Source: Malaciobacter marinus
GTDB lineage: Bacteria > Campylobacterota > Campylobacteria > Campylobacterales > Arcobacteraceae
Reading direction: 5' to 3'
DNA length: 64,000 nucleotides
NCBI RefSeq assembly: GCF_003544855.1
Contig: NZ_CP032101.1
Location: 2,480,001-2,544,000 of the forward strand
Under the pieces are notes generated by a model, which had not been told where the DNA came from, made no database searches, and worked only from the letters and a program-made list of their open reading frames with translations. Position numbers and translations under genes: made by a program. Shown piece by piece: positions 25,826 to 34,452 of this stretch. Within the stretch, counting starts at the first letter, position 1, and each line of letters begins with the position of its first letter.

Positions 25826-26200
25826 ATGAAAATAGAGTTTAGAAAAGTACCAACAACACCAAAAGAGTTTACTAATAATTTTGCTTCAGTAAAATTAGAG
25901 GGGACTTTTTGTAAAATGTCGCCAACTCTAATCAAAGTTGATGCAACACTAACAGGACAAAGCTCTGTTTTGTGTATAAGATGTGGTGAAGAAGAAAATA
26001 TTAATTTAGATGAAAATTTATTTTTTCTACTAAGTGATGGTATTTATAATAATGAATCAAAAGATTTAATTATAGAAGTAGAAGATGGTATAATTGACTT
26101 TGACCAAATTTGTGAAAGTGAACTTTCATCACTTGAAAGTGATTACCATATTTGTAAAAGTTGTTTAGAGGACAACGAAAAAATAGAAAAAGAATTTTAA
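25826..26200 (+). CDS. YceD/DUF177-family protein upstream of rpmF
   Basis: This 124-residue protein matches the YceD (DUF177) pattern: an N-terminal beta-rich region, CIRCGEE in the middle, an acidic DGIIDFDQICESELSS segment and a C-terminal CKSC. The two Cys pairs probably bind zinc. YceD homologues sit next to rpmF in most bacteria and are linked to 23S rRNA processing; the operon position here (11 bases before rpmF) is the strongest evidence. The molecular role in this phylum is not established. Confidence 0.75.
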   Translation: MKIEFRKVPTTPKEFTNNFASVKLEGTFCKMSPTLIKVDATLTGQSSVLCIRCGEEENINLDENLFFLLSDGIYNNESKDLIIEVEDGIIDFDQICESELSSLESDYHICKSCLEDNEKIEKEF

Positions 26201-26211
26201 GGAGATAAATT

Positions 26212-26364
26212 ATGGCAGTACCAAAGAGAAGAGTATCTCATTCAAGAGCAGCGAAAAGAAGAACTCATTATAAGGTGGCTTTAAAAAGACCAGTTAAAGA
26301 TAGTGATGGAACTTGGAAAATGCCTCATACTGTTAACCCAAATACGGGTGAATATAAAAGCTAA
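26212..26364 (+). CDS. rpmF: 50S ribosomal protein L32
   Basis: A 50-residue protein beginning [20 protein letters not shown], the standard L32 start, followed by the lysine- and proline-containing tail ending [15 protein letters not shown] lies seven bases before the ATG. It has no zinc-finger cysteines, so it is the C-minus form. Its stop overlaps plsX as TAATG, giving tight coupling of ribosome protein and phospholipid synthesis genes. Confidence 0.96.
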   Translation: MAVPKRRVSHSRAAKRRTHYKVALKRPVKDSDGTWKMPHTVNPNTGEYKS

Positions 26365-27353
26365 TGATTAAAATAGCTATTGACGCGATGGGCGGGGACT
26401 TTGGTCCTGAACCCATTGTTGATGGACTAGTTGCAGCACTTAGAAGCAACACTAATTTTACAGCTATAGCTGTAGGAAAAAAAGAAGAACTACTTAACCT
26501 TATACCTAGTAACTTTTTAAGCAGAATAGAAATAGTTGATACTGATGATGTTATATCTATGACAGATAGTGCTACTGATGCTTTAAAAAGAAAAGATTCT
26601 ACAATATATAAAGCAATTGAATTAGTTAGAAATGAAGAAGCTGATGCTGTTGTTTCAGCAGGTCATTCAGGTGCTTCAATGTCACTTGCAACTCTTAGAA
26701 TAGGAAGAATCAAAGGTATATCAAGACCTGCAATTGCAACTTTAATGCCAACAAGTGAAAATCAAAACACTTTAGTTTTAGATGTTGGTGCAAATGTAGA
26801 TTGTGATGCTAAAAACCTTTATGAATTTGCTGTCATGGGTCAAGTTTATGCACAAGATGTATTAAAACTTGATGAACCTATTGTTGGATTACTAAGCAAT
26901 GGAGAAGAAGAAAGCAAAGGAAATGAAGTTAGTAAAGAAGCTTACCAATTAATAAGAAAAATTCCTAACTTTGCAGGAAATGTAGAGGGAAGCGATATCT
27001 TTAAAGGTTCAGTAGATGTTGTTGTTTGTGATGGATTTATAGGTAATATATTACTTAAAACTGCAGAAGGTGTTGCAGATACCATTGGAACAATTATAAA
27101 GAAAAATCTTAAACGATCACTTATTTCTATTGCCGGTGCTGTATTAATGCGAAAAGTATTTAGAAACTTAAAAGTAAGAGTTGATTATGCTGAATATGGT
27201 GGTGCTCCACTATTAGGTGTAAAAGCTCCTGTTATTATTGCACATGGTAAATCTAATGCAAAAGCAGTTAAAAATGCAATTTTCCAAGCTATTACTGCAG
27301 CAAGTTCTAATTTGAGTTATAATATAGAAGATAGAATAAATAAGTATAAATAA
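26364..27353 (+). CDS. plsX: Phosphate acyltransferase PlsX
   Basis: The 329-residue enzyme converts acyl-ACP to acyl-phosphate for phospholipid synthesis. [18 protein letters not shown] at the N-terminus, [32 protein letters not shown] and the C-terminal [17 protein letters not shown] are classical PlsX blocks. The start is the ATG that overlaps the rpmF stop. fabH follows after 18 bases, the usual order. Confidence 0.97.
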   Translation: MIKIAIDAMGGDFGPEPIVDGLVAALRSNTNFTAIAVGKKEELLNLIPSNFLSRIEIVDTDDVISMTDSATDALKRKDSTIYKAIELVRNEEADAVVSAGHSGASMSLATLRIGRIKGISRPAIATLMPTSENQNTLVLDVGANVDCDAKNLYEFAVMGQVYAQDVLKLDEPIVGLLSNGEEESKGNEVSKEAYQLIRKIPNFAGNVEGSDIFKGSVDVVVCDGFIGNILLKTAEGVADTIGTIIKKNLKRSLISIAGAVLMRKVFRNLKVRVDYAEYGGAPLLGVKAPVIIAHGKSNAKAVKNAIFQAITAASSNLSYNIEDRINKYK

Positions 27354-27371
27354 CAATTAAGGATTTTGTAA

Positions 27372-28370
27372 ATGGCTTACGCAGCTTTTAGATCTATTGG
27401 TGCATATATTCCGCCAAAGATTATGACAAACCAAGACTTTGAAAAAATCATTGATACAAGTGATGAATGGATCACTAAAAGAACAGGAATAAAAGAAAGA
27501 AGATTATCTGAAGAGAATGAAGCTTCTTCTGATTTAGGTGCAAGAGCAGCTCAAGTTGCTATTGATAGAGCGGGAATTGCAAAAGAAGATATTGATTTAG
27601 TAATCTGTGCAACTGTAACACCTGATTATTTATGTATGCCCTCAACTGCATGTTTAATTGCATCAAAATTAGATTTACCTCCTGTAATGGCTTATGATAT
27701 TAGTGCAGCTTGTACTGGTTTTGTATATGCACTTTCTATTGCAAAAGCATTTATTGAATCTGGAATGAAAAAAAATGTTCTAATTATTGGGGCAGAAACA
27801 TACTCTTCAATTTTAGATTATACAGATAGAGGAACTTGTTTTATATTTGGAGATGGTGCTGGAGCAGCTATTATATCTGCTACAGAAGATAAAAATGAAG
27901 CTATAACTGAAGTTAGTTGTTCAAGTGATGGAAACTATGATGATTTAATAAAAACTCCAGGTGGAGGAAGTAAACATCCTTGTTCACAAGAAGTATTAGA
28001 CAATAAAATGGCTTGTATTAAAATGAAAGGAAATGAAACTTTCAAACTTGCTGTAAAAACACTTACATCAGATGTTAAAACTTTACTTGAAAAACATAAC
28101 TTAACAAATAATGATATCACTCACTTTATTCCTCATCAAGCAAACTATAGAATTATAAAAGCTGTTGGTGATGCTTTAGGCTTAGAAGAAGAAAAAATTG
28201 TAGTTACAGTTGATAAGTATGCTAATACATCAGCTGCTTCAATTCCAATGGCAATGAATTATGCTTTTGAAGAAGGTAAAATTAAAAAAGGCGATACAAT
28301 ACTTTTTGATGCCTTTGGTGCTGGACTTACATGGGGAAGTGCACTATTTAAATTCTCACCAAAAAGTTAG
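27372..28370 (+). CDS. fabH: 3-Oxoacyl-ACP synthase III
   Basis: The 332-residue enzyme starts fatty acid elongation by condensing acetyl-CoA with malonyl-ACP. The catalytic triad is visible: Cys in ISAACTGFVYAL, His in FIPHQANYRI and Asn in KYANTSAASIPMA. WITKRTGIKERR is the usual N-terminal motif. It ends the operon; a hairpin overlaps its stop codon. Confidence 0.97.
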   Translation: MAYAAFRSIGAYIPPKIMTNQDFEKIIDTSDEWITKRTGIKERRLSEENEASSDLGARAAQVAIDRAGIAKEDIDLVICATVTPDYLCMPSTACLIASKLDLPPVMAYDISAACTGFVYALSIAKAFIESGMKKNVLIIGAETYSSILDYTDRGTCFIFGDGAGAAIISATEDKNEAITEVSCSSDGNYDDLIKTPGGGSKHPCSQEVLDNKMACIKMKGNETFKLAVKTLTSDVKTLLEKHNLTNNDITHFIPHQANYRIIKAVGDALGLEEEKIVVTVDKYANTSAASIPMAMNYAFEEGKIKKGDTILFDAFGAGLTWGSALFKFSPKS

Positions 28371-28393
28371 TAAAAGGGCTTTGCCCTTACTAA
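28367..28393 (+). terminator. Hairpin overlapping the fabH stop
   Basis: TTAGTAAAAGGGC pairs with GCCCTTACTAA around TTT with a two-A bulge. It lacks a long T-tract, so it is a moderate terminator candidate. Confidence 0.5.
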
Positions 28394-28462
28394 TCTTACA
28401 CTTTGTAATAAAATAATCAATCTATTAAAATTTTTTGTACAATTCTTTTTTAAGGAGTTAAT

Positions 28463-28819
28463 ATGATATTAGGCACATGTCCATATTGTAAAGGAAATGT
28501 AATTTCAAAAAAAATAACTGCACAAGGCAAAAAAATCAAGCTTTATACTTGTGAAAATTCAAAAAAAGAGTATGATGAAAGTGATTCATATGTATTTACA
28601 GCTGATTCAACATGTAGATTTAGAGTATATTCAAATGTCTTTTTAAAATGGAATAAAAGAAGTTTTTCTGAAAATGAAATGAAAAGACTATTAAAAGATG
28701 AACAAGTAGTTATAAGATTACATGGAAGAAAAGGAACAAAAGAGTATTTTAAATATGCAATACCCCATGAAGAGTATGGAGTATCAATACTTTGGGATGA
28801 AGAAGTCGAAGAAGATTAA
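28463..28819 (+). CDS. Small zinc-ribbon protein of unknown role
   Basis: The 118-residue protein opens with LGTCPYCKGNVISKKI, a CxxC knuckle, and has a further cysteine in YTCENSKKEYDESD; this resembles the C-terminal zinc ribbons of topoisomerase-type proteins. A basic middle (FLKWNKRSFSENEMKRLLK) and a C-terminal strand-rich segment with VVIRLHGRKG follow, and it ends very acidic (DEEVEED). It could bind nucleic acid. AAGGAG precedes the ATG. It ends overlapping the convergent azlD gene by four bases. I do not recognise a named family. Confidence 0.6.
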   Translation: MILGTCPYCKGNVISKKITAQGKKIKLYTCENSKKEYDESDSYVFTADSTCRFRVYSNVFLKWNKRSFSENEMKRLLKDEQVVIRLHGRKGTKEYFKYAIPHEEYGVSILWDEEVEED

Positions 28820-29139
28820 TTAATATATTGAATTAAAGCCATATAAAAAATTGTTCCACCAAAAATTGAGATTAAATAATTTTTAATACTTAAATGCAAA
28901 AATGCCGTAAATATTACTGATGATACTTCTTTTAATCCATAAGGATAAACTGCAAACTCAATATCTTTTAAAGTATAAACAATTAAAATCACCATAATAA
29001 TTGCAGGAAAAAATCTCTCAATAAATATAATTGAAGAGGGAGGATCTTTTCTTATAAAAAAGATAAAAGGAAAAACCCTTGTAAAATAGTTCACTAAGGC
29101 CATAACCCCAATTGCTAAATATATCTCTATACCCGTCAC
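28816..29139 (-). CDS. azlD: AzlD-like subunit of a branched-chain amino acid exporter
   Basis: A 107-residue membrane protein with four hydrophobic segments (ALVNYFTRVFPFIFF, FFPAIIMVILIVYTL and two more), the size and pattern of AzlD. AzlC lies directly upstream with a four-base overlap (29136-29139), the normal AzlCD order. The pair exports branched-chain amino acids or related compounds. Confidence 0.85.
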   Translation of the reverse strand: MTGIEIYLAIGVMALVNYFTRVFPFIFFIRKDPPSSIIFIERFFPAIIMVILIVYTLKDIEFAVYPYGLKEVSSVIFTAFLHLSIKNYLISIFGGTIFYMALIQYIN

Positions 29140-29819
29140 TTTTCAATCCTTTTTCTAAAGAAAAACATCATTATTAAAGCTATAATAATAGATACAATTA
29201 ACATCTTATCACTTGGTATAAAAATCAATGCAAAGATTGAAGAAATAGCTCCTATTAAAAAAGGATAAATATTTTTCAAACTTTTATATTGCTCTATACA
29301 TAAAACAACAAATAATGCTGTTAAAGAAAACTCTAAACCTGCTGTATTAAAATCTACATATGAGCCAATAACTGCCCCACTTGTACATCCTATAATCCAA
29401 TAAAATTGATTTAATAATCCTAAAAATAAATAATAATACTTTTTATTTAAAGTTTCATCATCTTTTATTGTGGTTAATAAAGCATATGTTTCATCAGTTA
29501 AACTAAAGATTAAAAAGGGTTTTAATTTTCCACTATTTTTAAATCTTTTAAGCAAAGACAAGCCATAAAAAGATTGTCTAATATTTATAAACCAAGAAGC
29601 AATTGCAATATCAATAAGTCCAGCTTTTGCATTAAAAAAATTAATTGCAACAAACTGTAAAGCTCCCGCATAAATAAAAATTGACATAATTGGTGCTAAA
29701 TACCAAGGATAATCAAAACTTGTTAATAATAAACCAAAAGCAAATCCTAAAACTATATATCCCATTAATACAGGAATAGAAATAGAAAAAGCTTTTTTAA
29801 GCTCTTTTTCGTATTTCAT
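29136..29819 (-). CDS. azlC: AzlC-like branched-chain amino acid permease
   Basis: The 227-residue integral membrane protein has the AzlC pattern: PVLMGYIVLGFAFGLLL near the start, APIMSIFIYAGALQFVA, the conserved NIRQSFYGLSLL, and LTDETYALL in the middle. About six membrane helices are seen. It overlaps azlD downstream and shares its start with the stop of the SspB-like gene upstream (TAATG arrangement), so three genes form one message. Confidence 0.9.
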   Translation of the reverse strand: MKYEKELKKAFSISIPVLMGYIVLGFAFGLLLTSFDYPWYLAPIMSIFIYAGALQFVAINFFNAKAGLIDIAIASWFINIRQSFYGLSLLKRFKNSGKLKPFLIFSLTDETYALLTTIKDDETLNKKYYYLFLGLLNQFYWIIGCTSGAVIGSYVDFNTAGLEFSLTALFVVLCIEQYKSLKNIYPFLIGAISSIFALIFIPSDKMLIVSIIIALIMMFFFRKRIEK

Positions 29820-30259
29820 TAATTAATAAGATTTTTATTTTTTGGATTGTTTTTAAAAACATTAAGTGATTTTTCTTTAGGATTTGAGTTAAACTTATCC
29901 ACAGTTGCTAAAGGGTTTAGATATAAAATTGCATCATCAATAATTATTTGAAAAATTGAATGAAGTGGTAATTGTACTTTAGAACCAAAATTTTCACTTC
30001 CAAATCCTGCTTCAAAACTCATAATATTTTTATCATTAATCTCTATTGTTGTATATGTATAATTTGCTAATATATACAATGAAAATTTTGACAATTGAGA
30101 TTTTATATTTTTAGGCAATTCTGGTGTAAACTCCATTGCTTCTATATTTGCAGTTATTGCAAACTCTTCATTGTTTTCAAGTAAGTAATCAATAATATCT
30201 TTTATTTGTGAATTTATTAACTCTTTATAACTATCTTGTTCTATAATATTGCTAATCAT
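29819..30259 (-). CDS. SspB-like putative ClpXP adaptor
   Basis: The 146-residue protein begins with a helix ending in YLLENNEEFAITANIEA and then has the segment MSFEAGFGSENFGSKVQLPL followed by HSIFQIIIDD. In SspB the matching stretch reads as F-A-FG, V-VPL, then a hydrophobic AI helix, so I suggest an SspB-like fold. SspB carries ssrA-tagged proteins to ClpXP and has a flexible tail with a ClpX-binding end; the tail here is Asn/Lys-rich (KNNPKNKNLIN). The identity is by remembered motif and is not secure. It is first in the operon with azlC and azlD. Confidence 0.45.
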   Translation of the reverse strand: MISNIIEQDSYKELINSQIKDIIDYLLENNEEFAITANIEAMEFTPELPKNIKSQLSKFSLYILANYTYTTIEINDKNIMSFEAGFGSENFGSKVQLPLHSIFQIIIDDAILYLNPLATVDKFNSNPKEKSLNVFKNNPKNKNLIN

Positions 30260-30302
30260 TAAGATTTATCCTTTTTTATAAATTAACTTGTTATTATAAC
30301 TT

Positions 30303-30944
30303 ATGAAACAGATAATCTTACTTATTTTAATACCTTTTTTTATACTTGAAGCAAAAAACATTACTCTTTCACAAGAAGAGTATAACAATATCTTAAAAAT
30401 GCAAAATGCTTCACAAATATCAGCAAGATTAGTAAAATATAAAAGACTACTTTCTAAAGCAAAAGACTTTTCAACAATAAAAAAATTATCATATACAAAT
30501 AGTTTTTACAATAAAATTCTACCAATAAATGATGAAACCAAATATCAAGTTGATGATTACTGGGCTACACCAAAAGAGTTTTTGATTGAAGGAAGAGGTG
30601 ATTGCGAAGATTATGCAATAGCAAAATACTTCACACTACTAAGCTTAGGAATAAAAGAAAATAAACTATTTCTTGCAGTTGTTAAAGTTAAAAATGCTAC
30701 AAATTATCACATGATTTTATTATATATTGAAAATAAAAACTCTATGCCTTTAGTTTTAGATAACTTAAGTTTTAAAGTAGTGCCTTTAAATAAAAGACCT
30801 AAATTAAAAGTAAAATTTATTTTTAATGAAAAAGAATCTTTTATTTTAAAAAATAAAAAGATTCATAAAAAAGTAAAAGTTGACTGGGGGAAAGAGAATA
30901 AATGGGAAAATATTTTAAAAAGAGTTTATGAAAACAATGAATAA
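30303..30944 (+). CDS. LapG-like transglutaminase-type cysteine protease
   Basis: The 213-residue protein has a signal peptide (QIILLILIPFFILEAKN) and a BTLCP (transglutaminase-like) core. The catalytic triad is Cys in EGRGDCEDYAIAKY (about residue 100), His in NYHMILLY (about 137) and Asp in LVLDNLSF (about 152). DDYWATPKEFL matches the upstream LapG motif. LapG cuts giant surface adhesins under control of the c-di-GMP receptor LapD; neither partner is in the window. The ATG has no ribosome site and is directly preceded by TATTATAACTT, so the mRNA may be leaderless. Its end overlaps the convergent PabC-like gene by 19 bases. Confidence 0.8.
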   Translation: MKQIILLILIPFFILEAKNITLSQEEYNNILKMQNASQISARLVKYKRLLSKAKDFSTIKKLSYTNSFYNKILPINDETKYQVDDYWATPKEFLIEGRGDCEDYAIAKYFTLLSLGIKENKLFLAVVKVKNATNYHMILLYIENKNSMPLVLDNLSFKVVPLNKRPKLKVKFIFNEKESFILKNKKIHKKVKVDWGKENKWENILKRVYENNE

Positions 30945-31501
30945 TCTTCTAAAATATCAAAATCTATCATAGCATTTAAAAGTGCAATTTTTTTTGCATT
31001 TTTCAACATCGCTAATGTAATATCTGCTTCTTTTATAAAACCACTATTTATATATCTTTGCCTTGTTGTTCCATTTAATAAAGGTTTTTTTGGAGTAATC
31101 CAACTATTATCATAAAAAATTGCAATATTTGCAATTGAAGTATCAGTTAATAAAGAGTTTTTAAATATCATTATTTCATCACATGATTCTTTTTGTTCAA
31201 AAAGCTTATTTAAGGAATCTCTATTTAAATATTTTTTTGAATACTCTATCTTGTCATTTTTTATTATTTTAAAATTTTTTATCTCTTTCTTTTTATACTC
31301 AAAATATTTAATATCTATAATTTCATCACTGTTATAAATTACTTTACATCTTAATAACTTTTCATTTAAAGGAGATATATATTCACTTAAATCAAAATTT
31401 CTTGCAATTGTTTTTGCGATTCTTTTATTGTGATATGATAAATTAAAAACTTCATAATCCTCACATTTTATTGTTTCAAAATAATTTATTGTTCCATTCA
31501 T
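30926..31501 (-). CDS. Class IV aminotransferase, PabC-like (aminodeoxychorismate lyase)
   Basis: The 191-residue protein has the second half of the fold-type IV pattern: DEIMIFKNSLLTDTSIANIA followed by WITPKKPLLNGTTRQRYI. This is typical of PabC, which cleaves 4-amino-4-deoxychorismate to p-aminobenzoate. Its length is short against about 270 for classic PabC, as in the shorter forms paired with PabB in this phylum. pabB lies about 2.5 kb away on the same strand, with two genes between. N-terminal HNKRIAKTIARNF is the usual PLP-pocket region. Confidence 0.7.
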   Translation of the reverse strand: MNGTINYFETIKCEDYEVFNLSYHNKRIAKTIARNFDLSEYISPLNEKLLRCKVIYNSDEIIDIKYFEYKKKEIKNFKIIKNDKIEYSKKYLNRDSLNKLFEQKESCDEIMIFKNSLLTDTSIANIAIFYDNSWITPKKPLLNGTTRQRYINSGFIKEADITLAMLKNAKKIALLNAMIDFDILEDYSLFS

Positions 31502-31572
31502 ATAGTTTTTATTTAATCCTTACTTTTTTTAGTTTTGTTATAATAACAAAAAAAATTTTAGGATAACTAAAA

Positions 31573-32337
31573 GTGGTAGAGATAAAAAAAACAATTAAAA
31601 AATATGACAATTTTGAAGACACTTATAAACAAGGTTATATTGGTTTACCAAAGGGATTTGAGGGAATAAAAGAACCAATATTTTTAACTATTAAAGAGTT
31701 TAAAAAAAAATTTAAATCACTTAAAAATAAGAAAAAATATCCAGTTTTATTTTATATGCACGGCTCAGTAGGACTTGCATATGGAAAAAAATACAAAGAT
31801 GCTGTTTTAAAAGAGAATTTTATTTTCTTTGCCCCAAACTCATATAAATTAAAAGATAGACCAACATATAAAACACCTACTAAAATTCAAAACTATGAAC
31901 AAGTTCATAAAGTAAGAGTGGCAGAGGTTTTTTACAATATTAAAAGATTAAAAGAGTTTGATTTTTTGGATTTAAAAAATATTTTTTTAATGGGAAGTAG
32001 CGAGGGAGCATTAGCAGCTGCACAATACAAAGGAAAAGACTTTAAAGGAAGAATTGTTGCAGCATATGCATGTGAAAATGGATATTACAGTCGTGACTTT
32101 AAAATAGGTGCACGAAAAAAAGACCCTTTTTTAAATATAATAGGTACGCACGACCAATATTTTGGAAAATATTCTCCATATGAAGAGAATAACAATAATG
32201 GTCATTGTGCAATGGCACTACTTGAATTTAAAAATGCAAAAGTAGTTTTACTTCCTAAAACAAAACATAATGTAATTGAAAATAAATATACAATTCCAGA
32301 AGTTGTCAATTTCTTAAAATTTCACACTAGCAAGTAA
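31573..32337 (+). CDS. Alpha/beta-hydrolase (dienelactone-hydrolase-like)
   Basis: The 254-residue protein starts at GTG with TTAGGATA upstream; there is no nearby ATG. LFYMHGSVGLAYG is the oxyanion strand, FLMGSSEGALAA is the nucleophile elbow, IIGTHDQYFG carries the aspartate and LPKTKHNVIE the histidine. It has no signal peptide, so it is cytoplasmic. The substrate is unknown. It ends one base from the convergent ATP-grasp gene, with a shared hairpin across both stop codons. Confidence 0.72.
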   Translation: MVEIKKTIKKYDNFEDTYKQGYIGLPKGFEGIKEPIFLTIKEFKKKFKSLKNKKKYPVLFYMHGSVGLAYGKKYKDAVLKENFIFFAPNSYKLKDRPTYKTPTKIQNYEQVHKVRVAEVFYNIKRLKEFDFLDLKNIFLMGSSEGALAAAQYKGKDFKGRIVAAYACENGYYSRDFKIGARKKDPFLNIIGTHDQYFGKYSPYEENNNNGHCAMALLEFKNAKVVLLPKTKHNVIENKYTIPEVVNFLKFHTSK

Positions 32338-32360
32338 TTTAACTTACTGCTTGTGAAATT
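32318..32360. terminator. Shared hairpin over the ends of two convergent genes
   Basis: ATTTCACA, AGCA and GTAA on the left pair with TTAC, TGCT and TGTGAAAT on the right, with small bulges. The structure includes the last codons of the hydrolase and of the ATP-grasp gene, so terminator and coding sequence overlap. Confidence 0.55.
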
Positions 32361-33409
32361 AAAATATTATCTAAATCTTCTATGATTATATCTTTTTTAA
32401 AAATTTTAGCTACTTCTTTTGCATACTCTAAATGGGTTGTTATACCAACACAAGAACAATTTGTTTCACTTAAAACATAAATATCATTTTGATTTTCATC
32501 ATAATCTAAAATATAATCCATTGTCCATAAAAGTGGAAAATCATGTCCTTGGCAATATGGCTTAATATCCTTTAAACCTTTTAATGTTAAATCAATTACA
32601 TCTTTCCATTTTGCTTCTCTTGGCGATTCATAATTATATTGTGCTCCTGAAAAAAGAGTTGCAGAAAACTCACCATCTTGTGGTTTTTTATGCACAACAG
32701 AAATAGGTTCATTATTTACTAATAAAACTCTAATTTCTCCTTCTTTTATTCTTTTTAAATATTTACAAGAAACAAAACCTTTTTTTTCTTTAAAATATAC
32801 TGCACTTTCATTCTCTTCTTCAAATTTCCAAGAAAAATCAGTTATAAAATCATCTAATGTTTTAAAGTGTATTTTTTCATTATTAACAGCTTCTGTAGAA
32901 GTTACACTATTATCTTCATTTAAACAAACTAAATAAACACCCTCACCTGTTGAGCCATAGTTAGTTTTTAGAACTCTTATCTTTTCTTTTTTTAATTCAT
33001 AAGGGAAGCTTCTTTGAAAATCATCAAATTTTTGATAAAACATAGTGCTTTTTTCACCTAAGTAAGTATCCTTAAGTTTATAAAGAATATCTTTAAAGTC
33101 AAGGTTAATCATAACATCAGGGTGAGTATGAACATGAATATTTTCTTGACTAAGTTTATTTAAAAATTGAAAATATTCATCGATTTCTTTTAAATTACCT
33201 GGATTTATTCTGCTAATAACTGCAACTGCATGTTTTTTTAAATAATCAAAAAGCTTATGCTTTTTATTGGGAATATAAAAAACCACTTCTGTGTCATATG
33301 AAGTATTATTTTGAATTTCTTTCAATATAGGCTTAGTATCAGGTCTAAATCCATCAAAACCTTTGTCACTTCCAACTGCGTATTCAATGATAAAAACTTT
33401 AGTTCTCAT
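32339..33409 (-). CDS. Cj0069-like ATP-grasp-type protein
   Basis: The protein has 356 residues from the ATG at 33409, which has AGGAGACATAT upstream; an ATG 18 bases earlier would include that site in its own coding part. It resembles the Cj0069 family of Campylobacterota: FIIEYAVGSDKGFDGFRPDT at the start, RVLKTNYGSTGEGVYLV (nucleotide-binding loop), KEGEIRVLLV in the middle and DYILDYDENQND with LSETNCSCVG near the end, the pattern of an ATP-grasp ligase. The substrate is unknown. It lies between the folate genes pabC-like and pabB on the same strand. Confidence 0.6.
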   Translation of the reverse strand: MRTKVFIIEYAVGSDKGFDGFRPDTKPILKEIQNNTSYDTEVVFYIPNKKHKLFDYLKKHAVAVISRINPGNLKEIDEYFQFLNKLSQENIHVHTHPDVMINLDFKDILYKLKDTYLGEKSTMFYQKFDDFQRSFPYELKKEKIRVLKTNYGSTGEGVYLVCLNEDNSVTSTEAVNNEKIHFKTLDDFITDFSWKFEEENESAVYFKEKKGFVSCKYLKRIKEGEIRVLLVNNEPISVVHKKPQDGEFSATLFSGAQYNYESPREAKWKDVIDLTLKGLKDIKPYCQGHDFPLLWTMDYILDYDENQNDIYVLSETNCSCVGITTHLEYAKEVAKIFKKDIIIEDLDNILISQAVS

Positions 33410-33491
33410 ATATGTCTCCTGTAACATATTTAATGCTTAATTATAAATTACAGTGAGTTTATAATATAACAGTTACAGAATAATTACAGAT

Positions 33492-34445
33492 TTAAGAAGG
33501 AATATAGATTTTGTCTTGTAATTCTTCATACTCTAAATTTATATTTGAATCACAAGTAATTCCACCTCCACTTTTGTAATAATAGATATCTTCTATTTTT
33601 TCTATAAACCTAATAAGAACAAAACTATAAAGTGAAGTTCCATCATAAATACCTGCTATACCAGTATAATAATCTCTTTTATAGTTTTCAATTTCATCAA
33701 GAATTTGTACAGTTTTTTTCTTAGGAGTTCCAGTTATTGAGCCAGCAGGTAAAAGTGAAGTTAAAATATCTCCAATATTTTTATGCCAATCTTTTTTTAA
33801 TTCACCAGATATTTTAGAACTTATTTGTAAAAGCTCTTTTTCTCCTGCATTTATTTTATCACAATATCTAAACTTATCAACTCTTACTTTTGAAGAGACA
33901 ATTGATAAGTCATTTCTTAACAAATCAACAACCATTGTATGCTCAGCCATCTCTTTAGTATCCCTAAGAATTTTTGCTTGGGCATTAGGAACTTTTGCAT
34001 CAATAGTACCTTTCATAGGATATGTATAAATTTTATCTTTTTTTATTTCAATAAATTTTTCAGGAGAAAAACATACGAATTCATCTTTATATTTTAATTT
34101 AAATAAAGCCTGAGCTTTTTTATAAATCTCATCTAAACTCAAAGAAGTATCAATCTTAGTTTTAAAAGTAAGATTTAATAAATAAGAATTTCCTTCTTTT
34201 ATATGATTTTGTATGGAAGTAAAAGCTTTTTTATAAGCACTATAATCTATTGGAAATTTTGATAAAGCAATTTTTTCAAGGCTTTTAAAATTACTATTTT
34301 TTGATAATTCAAATTTAATATCATTTGGTAATTCATTTAGTTTATAAATTTCATATCTTGATAAATCATATGATATCATAAAAAAAAATGGCTCATTTAA
34401 TGAGCCATTTTTATTTAGTTCTTGTCTAATAATTTCTTTTCTCAA
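33492..34445 (-). CDS. pabB: Aminodeoxychorismate synthase component I
   Basis: The 317-residue protein is the chorismate-binding domain of the anthranilate/aminodeoxychorismate synthase family. YTYPMKGTIDAK matches the PabB/TrpE active site segment, HTMVVDLLRNDLS and LLPAGSITGTPK follow, and the C-terminus has GGGITCDSNINLEYEE. It makes 4-amino-4-deoxychorismate for folate. Its start is seven bases after the stop of the shrunken pyrB gene. Its terminal A-rich sequence and the ATG are preceded by weak ribosome signals in the pyrB remnant. Confidence 0.92.
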   Translation of the reverse strand: MRKEIIRQELNKNGSLNEPFFFMISYDLSRYEIYKLNELPNDIKFELSKNSNFKSLEKIALSKFPIDYSAYKKAFTSIQNHIKEGNSYLLNLTFKTKIDTSLSLDEIYKKAQALFKLKYKDEFVCFSPEKFIEIKKDKIYTYPMKGTIDAKVPNAQAKILRDTKEMAEHTMVVDLLRNDLSIVSSKVRVDKFRYCDKINAGEKELLQISSKISGELKKDWHKNIGDILTSLLPAGSITGTPKKKTVQILDEIENYKRDYYTGIAGIYDGTSLYSFVLIRFIEKIEDIYYYKSGGGITCDSNINLEYEELQDKIYIPS

Positions 34446-34452
34446 ATAAAAC

